A stretch of DNA of 64,000 bases from Streptomyces sp. DG2A-72 (GTDB taxonomy: Bacteria > Actinomycetota > Actinomycetes > Streptomycetales > Streptomycetaceae): positions 8,642,001 through 8,706,000 of the forward strand of contig NZ_JASTLC010000001.1 in NCBI RefSeq assembly GCF_030499575.1, in the 5' to 3' direction. The stretch's first letter is position 1. The number at the start of each line of letters is the position of its first letter. The notes under the pieces are model-generated. The model was not told where the DNA came from and searched no databases. It saw only the letters and a list, made by a program, of their open reading frames with translations. The translations under genes and the position numbers were made by a program. Positions 61,403 through 64,000 of this stretch are shown in pieces.

Positions 61403-62440
61403 CTAAATCAGCGAAAGTTGGGTCGGTTCGGACAGATTCGGTCCTACGGGCTCAGGTTCCCGGATCCGTCGCGGCATGCCCCCGTGCGCGGGGCCGATGC
61501 CGTACTCCTGGGCCAGTTCATGGACCTGACGGGTGATCCGGCGCTGGTACCACTTCGGCGCATACGCGCCGGCCGCGTACAGCCGCTCGTAACGACGCAC
61601 CAGATACGGGTGGTGCCGGCCCAGCCAGGTCATGAACCACTCGCGTGCGCCGGGGCGCAGATGCAGCACCAGCGGCGTGACCGAGGTGGCCCCGGCGGCC
61701 GCGATCGCCCGTACGGTCGCCCGGAGCCGGTCCGGACGGTCGCTCAGGAACGGAAGCACCGGCGCCATCAGGACCCCGCACCCGATGCCGTGCTCGCCCA
61801 GGGTCCGTACGACGTCCAGCCGGCGCTCCGGCGCGGGCGTGCCCGGCTCGACGGTGCGCCACAGCTCGGGGTCGGTGAAGCCGACCGAGACGGAGATGCC
61901 GACGTCCGTCACCCGGGACGCCTGCTTGAGCAGTTCGAGGTCGCGCAGGATCAGCGTGCCCTTGGTCAGGATCGAGAAGGGGTTCGCGTGGTCGCGCAGG
62001 GCGGTGAGGATGCCCGGCATCAGGCCGTACCGTCCCTCGGCGCGCTGATAGCAGTCGACGTTCGTGCCCATCGCGATGTGCTCGCCCTGCCAGCGGCGTG
62101 AGCCGAGCTGACGGCGCAGCAGCTCAGGGGCGTTCACCTTGACCACGATCTGGGAGTCGAAGTCGATCCCGGTGTCGAGGTCGAGATAGGTGTGCGTCTT
62201 GCGGGCGAAGCAGTACACGCACGCGTGCGTGCAGCCCCGATAGGGGTTGACCGTCCAGTCGAAGGACATGCGGGAGACCCCCGGCACCCGGTTGATGATC
62301 GAGCGGGCCCGCACCTCGTGGAAGGTGATCCCGCGGAACTCGGGCGTGTCGAAGGTGCGGGTGACCACAGAGTCCGCGCCGAACAGCGCGGCGTCGGTCT
62401 GGCTGCCGCCGGACTTCACTGTGAGGTTCTCCCAGCGCAT
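61403..62440 (-). CDS. Radical SAM protein, Rv2578c family
   Basis: The 345-residue radical SAM enzyme has a cluster motif with Cys70, Cys74 and Cys77 (RGCTHACVYCFARKTH), the GTNVDCYQRAEGRYGLMPGI segment and SVSVGFTDPELWRTVEPG. It resembles the Rv2578c/SplB-like group, related to spore photoproduct lyase. The reaction is unknown, though a DNA-repair-related role is suggested by the family and by the SOS-like box upstream. ATG 62440 (MRWENLTVKS) is the start of family homology; the frame upstream runs into the promoter. Confidence 0.87.
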   Translation of the reverse strand: MRWENLTVKSGGSQTDAALFGADSVVTRTFDTPEFRGITFHEVRARSIINRVPGVSRMSFDWTVNPYRGCTHACVYCFARKTHTYLDLDTGIDFDSQIVVKVNAPELLRRQLGSRRWQGEHIAMGTNVDCYQRAEGRYGLMPGILTALRDHANPFSILTKGTLILRDLELLKQASRVTDVGISVSVGFTDPELWRTVEPGTPAPERRLDVVRTLGEHGIGCGVLMAPVLPFLSDRPDRLRATVRAIAAAGATSVTPLVLHLRPGAREWFMTWLGRHHPYLVRRYERLYAAGAYAPKWYQRRITRQVHELAQEYGIGPAHGGMPRRIREPEPVGPNLSEPTQLSLI

Positions 62441-62468
62441 GACGCCTCCTCGGTAGCGGTGCGTCCCG

Positions 62469-62488
62469 ATTGAAACACGTGTTCGAAT
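62469..62488. promoter_or_regulatory. SOS/LexA-like box
   Basis: TTGAAACACGTGTTCGAA (62470-62487) resembles the actinobacterial LexA consensus TCGAAC-N4-GTTCGA. The right half GTTCGA is perfect and the left differs at two positions. It lies about 30 bp upstream of the radical SAM ATG. Confidence 0.5.
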
Positions 62489-62609
62489 TATCGGGCAAGG
62501 GCAGTTTCTGATCGCTTCGGACGCCCGGGGGCACCCCGATTTGGGCAGCCGGGGAGCGGGGTGGTTGGCTTGCCCCCGCCCCCGAAAAACCAGGTCCTGG
62601 AGGAAGTCA

Positions 62610-63053
62610 ATGGCGCAGGTCGAGGCCACTACGGAGCGGATCGTCGCGGCGGACGCGGAGAAGGTGTTCGACGCCCTCGCCGACTACAGCGGCACCCGCG
62701 CGAAGCTGCTGCCCGAGCACTTCAGCGAGTACGAGGTGCGCGAGGGCGGCGACGGCGAGGGCACCCTCGTGCACTGGAAGCTCCAGGCCACCAGCAAGCG
62801 GGTGCGCGACTGCCTCCTGGAGGTCAGCGAGCCCACCGACGGCGAGCTCGTCGAGAAGGACCACAACTCCACGATGGTCACCACCTGGCGGGTCACCCCG
62901 GCCGGCGAGGGCAACTCCCGGGTCGTCGTGCACACCACCTGGAAGGGTGCCGGCGGTATCGGCGGCTTCTTCGAGAAGACCTTCGCACCCAAGGGCCTCG
63001 GCCGGATCTACGACGCGGTGCTCGCCAAGCTCGCCACCGAGGTCGAGAAGTAG
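62610..63053 (+). CDS. SRPBCC-family (START-like) protein
   Basis: The 147-residue helix-grip protein of the polyketide-cyclase/START-like superfamily has TERIVAADAEKVFDALADYS at the start, central strands (LVHWKLQATSKRVRD) and the long C-terminal helix FFEKTFAPKGLGRIYDAVLA. The ligand is unknown. GGAGGA lies 5 bp before ATG 62610. Its last 12 bases (GTCGAGAAGTAG) are duplicated just downstream, giving a second, redundant stop. Confidence 0.85.
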   Translation: MAQVEATTERIVAADAEKVFDALADYSGTRAKLLPEHFSEYEVREGGDGEGTLVHWKLQATSKRVRDCLLEVSEPTDGELVEKDHNSTMVTTWRVTPAGEGNSRVVVHTTWKGAGGIGGFFEKTFAPKGLGRIYDAVLAKLATEVEK

Positions 63054-63178
63054 CTGAAAGTCGAGAAGTAGTTCAAGACGCAGGCCTGTAAAGGCCGTTG
63101 GCGTCTCACCGGTTCGAGTGGAACTCCTGACCGGCCGGCATGATGCCGTAACTCGTCGCGCTTGCTCGTAGTTGTCGA

Positions 63179-63200
63179 TTTACGCAGGGATTTGCGTAAA
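63179..63200. promoter_or_regulatory. Palindromic operator upstream of MFS gene
   Basis: The arms TTTACGCA (63179-63186) and TGCGTAAA (63193-63200) are perfect with a 6-bp spacer (gggatt), 33 bp before the MFS start. It is AT-rich compared with its surroundings, as expected for a TetR- or MarR-family repressor site. The regulator is not in the visible window and may be beyond the right edge. Confidence 0.7.
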
Positions 63201-63232
63201 AGCGTGCAGCAGCGCGACGAGGGGAGCGGTAC

Positions 63233-64000
63233 GTGGGCGGGACGAGTCTGGTGCAGGACGAACCGGCCCTGGCACCCCCGCAGACGCCCGCGCCGCCACC
63301 GCCTCAGGCGGTCGAACTCAGCCCCCGCCGTGTGCGGTTGGTCTTCCTCGGGCTGCTGCTGGCCCTGCTGCTGGCCGCCCTGGAGCAGATGATCGTCGCC
63401 ACCGCGCTCCCGAAGATCGTCGGTGAGCTGCACGGCCTGGACAAGATGTCCTGGGCGATCACCGCCTATCTGCTCACCTCCACCGTCGGACTGCCGATCT
63501 ACGGCAAGCTGGGCGACCTCCTCGGCCGCAAGAGCGTCTTCCAGTTCGCGATCGTCGTCTTCGTCGTCGGCTCCGCACTCGCGGGCCGGGCCGGGACCAT
63601 GGATCAGCTGATCGCCTACCGCGCCGTCCAGGGCGTCGGCGCGGGCGGGCTCATGATCGGCGTCCAGGCGATCATCGCCGACATCGTGCCGCCCCGGCAG
63701 CGCGGCCGCTTCATGGGCCTGATCGGCGCCGCGTTCGGCCTCGCCTCCGTCGCCGGACCGCTGCTGGGCGGCTACTTCACCGACCATCTCTCCTGGCGCT
63801 GGTGCTTCTACATCAACGTGCCCTTCGGACTGGTCACGCTGGTCGTCGTCGCCGTCGTACTGAAACTGCCGAAGCCCCAGGCCAAGCCCCGGCTCGACAT
63901 CCTCGGCTCGCTGCTGCTCGCCACCGCCTCCACCTGCCTTGTGCTGCTGACCAGTTGGGGCGGCACCGAGTACGCCTGGGACTCCCGGGTCATCCTCGGC
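63233..64000 (+). CDS. MFS drug exporter, DHA2/EmrB family (3' truncated by window edge)
   Basis: The first 256 residues are visible. A Pro-rich cytoplasmic start ([18 protein letters not shown]) is followed by helix 1 with [17 protein letters not shown] (the DHA2 motif D1-like), loop motif [14 protein letters not shown], motif C-like [18 protein letters not shown] and [13 protein letters not shown], diagnostic for the 14-helix family. GAGGGGAG lies 7 bp before GTG 63233. A palindrome upstream suggests local repressor control. It probably exports a drug or metabolite. Confidence 0.93.
   Translation, partial: MGGTSLVQDEPALAPPQTPAPPPPQAVELSPRRVRLVFLGLLLALLLAALEQMIVATALPKIVGELHGLDKMSWAITAYLLTSTVGLPIYGKLGDLLGRKSVFQFAIVVFVVGSALAGRAGTMDQLIAYRAVQGVGAGGLMIGVQAIIADIVPPRQRGRFMGLIGAAFGLASVAGPLLGGYFTDHLSWRWCFYINVPFGLVTLVVVAVVLKLPKPQAKPRLDILGSLLLATASTCLVLLTSWGGTEYAWDSRVILG

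Overview
The window is high-GC actinobacterial DNA, most likely from a Streptomyces chromosome. The evidence is the strong GC bias at third codon positions, frequent GTG starts, operons joined by 4-bp GTGA/ATGA overlaps, Tat-type lipoproteins, a VanJ-like protein and an ethylmalonyl-CoA gene set in the order I know from Streptomyces. No rRNA, tRNA, CRISPR array, insertion sequence or replication origin was seen.

Layout. 0-7 kb holds the 3' part of an NCS1 nucleobase permease, a secreted protein, a decayed lipoate ligase, a gamma-glutamyltransferase-like enzyme, an inositol-monophosphatase-family enzyme, an FAD oxidoreductase and a macro-domain protein. 7-12 kb (minus strand) is mutA-mutB-meaB for methylmalonyl-CoA. 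12-13.1 kb is a scar in which a broken S33 peptidase is fused to the C-terminal half of a cobalt-type ABC ATPase. 13.1-24.8 kb is a ten-gene, almost fully overlapping plus-strand operon behind a Zur-like box: ATP-grasp ligase, DUF4213/DUF364 protein, cysteine-synthase-like enzyme, enolase-superfamily epimerase, MFS exporter, methyltransferase and a complete peptide/nickel/opine-type ABC importer. 25-29.9 kb has a Tat-exported beta-galactosidase carrying a LamG domain, and a VanJ-like protein. 29.9-40.9 kb is a second metal island: a divergent pair of operons with two iron boxes in the shared promoter. One operon encodes another ABC importer of the same type. The other encodes a 2-oxoglutarate dioxygenase, an SbnB/ornithine-cyclodeaminase homologue, a PLP decarboxylase, an SbnA-like synthase and a MATE exporter.

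The remainder. 41-46.8 kb covers alkylation repair (Ada-AlkA fusion, Ogt), sirtuin, Nudix, ADP-ribosylglycohydrolase and glycerate kinase. 46.9-48.4 kb encodes phosphatidylethanolamine synthesis (pssA-psd). 48.6-57.8 kb is the ethylmalonyl-CoA pathway operon ccr-ecm-mcl-mch-mcd with a TetR regulator and a duplicated 3-hydroxyacyl-CoA dehydrogenase. 58-64 kb holds a HEAT-repeat protein, a GNAT pseudogene, RidA, an S33 peptidase, a radical SAM protein with an SOS-like box, an SRPBCC protein and the start of an MFS exporter behind a palindromic operator.

How it fits together. The ethylmalonyl-CoA pathway yields propionyl-CoA, which after carboxylation to methylmalonyl-CoA can enter the TCA cycle through MutAB, so the two acyl-CoA loci complement each other. 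The most striking content is the pair of metal-responsive islands. Each has biosynthesis, an exporter and a dedicated ABC importer, and neither contains NRPS/PKS or IucA/IucC-type synthetases. I infer two small amino-acid-derived (aminopolycarboxylate or opine-like) metallophore systems, one zinc-controlled and one iron-controlled. I do not recognise either as a characterised pathway.
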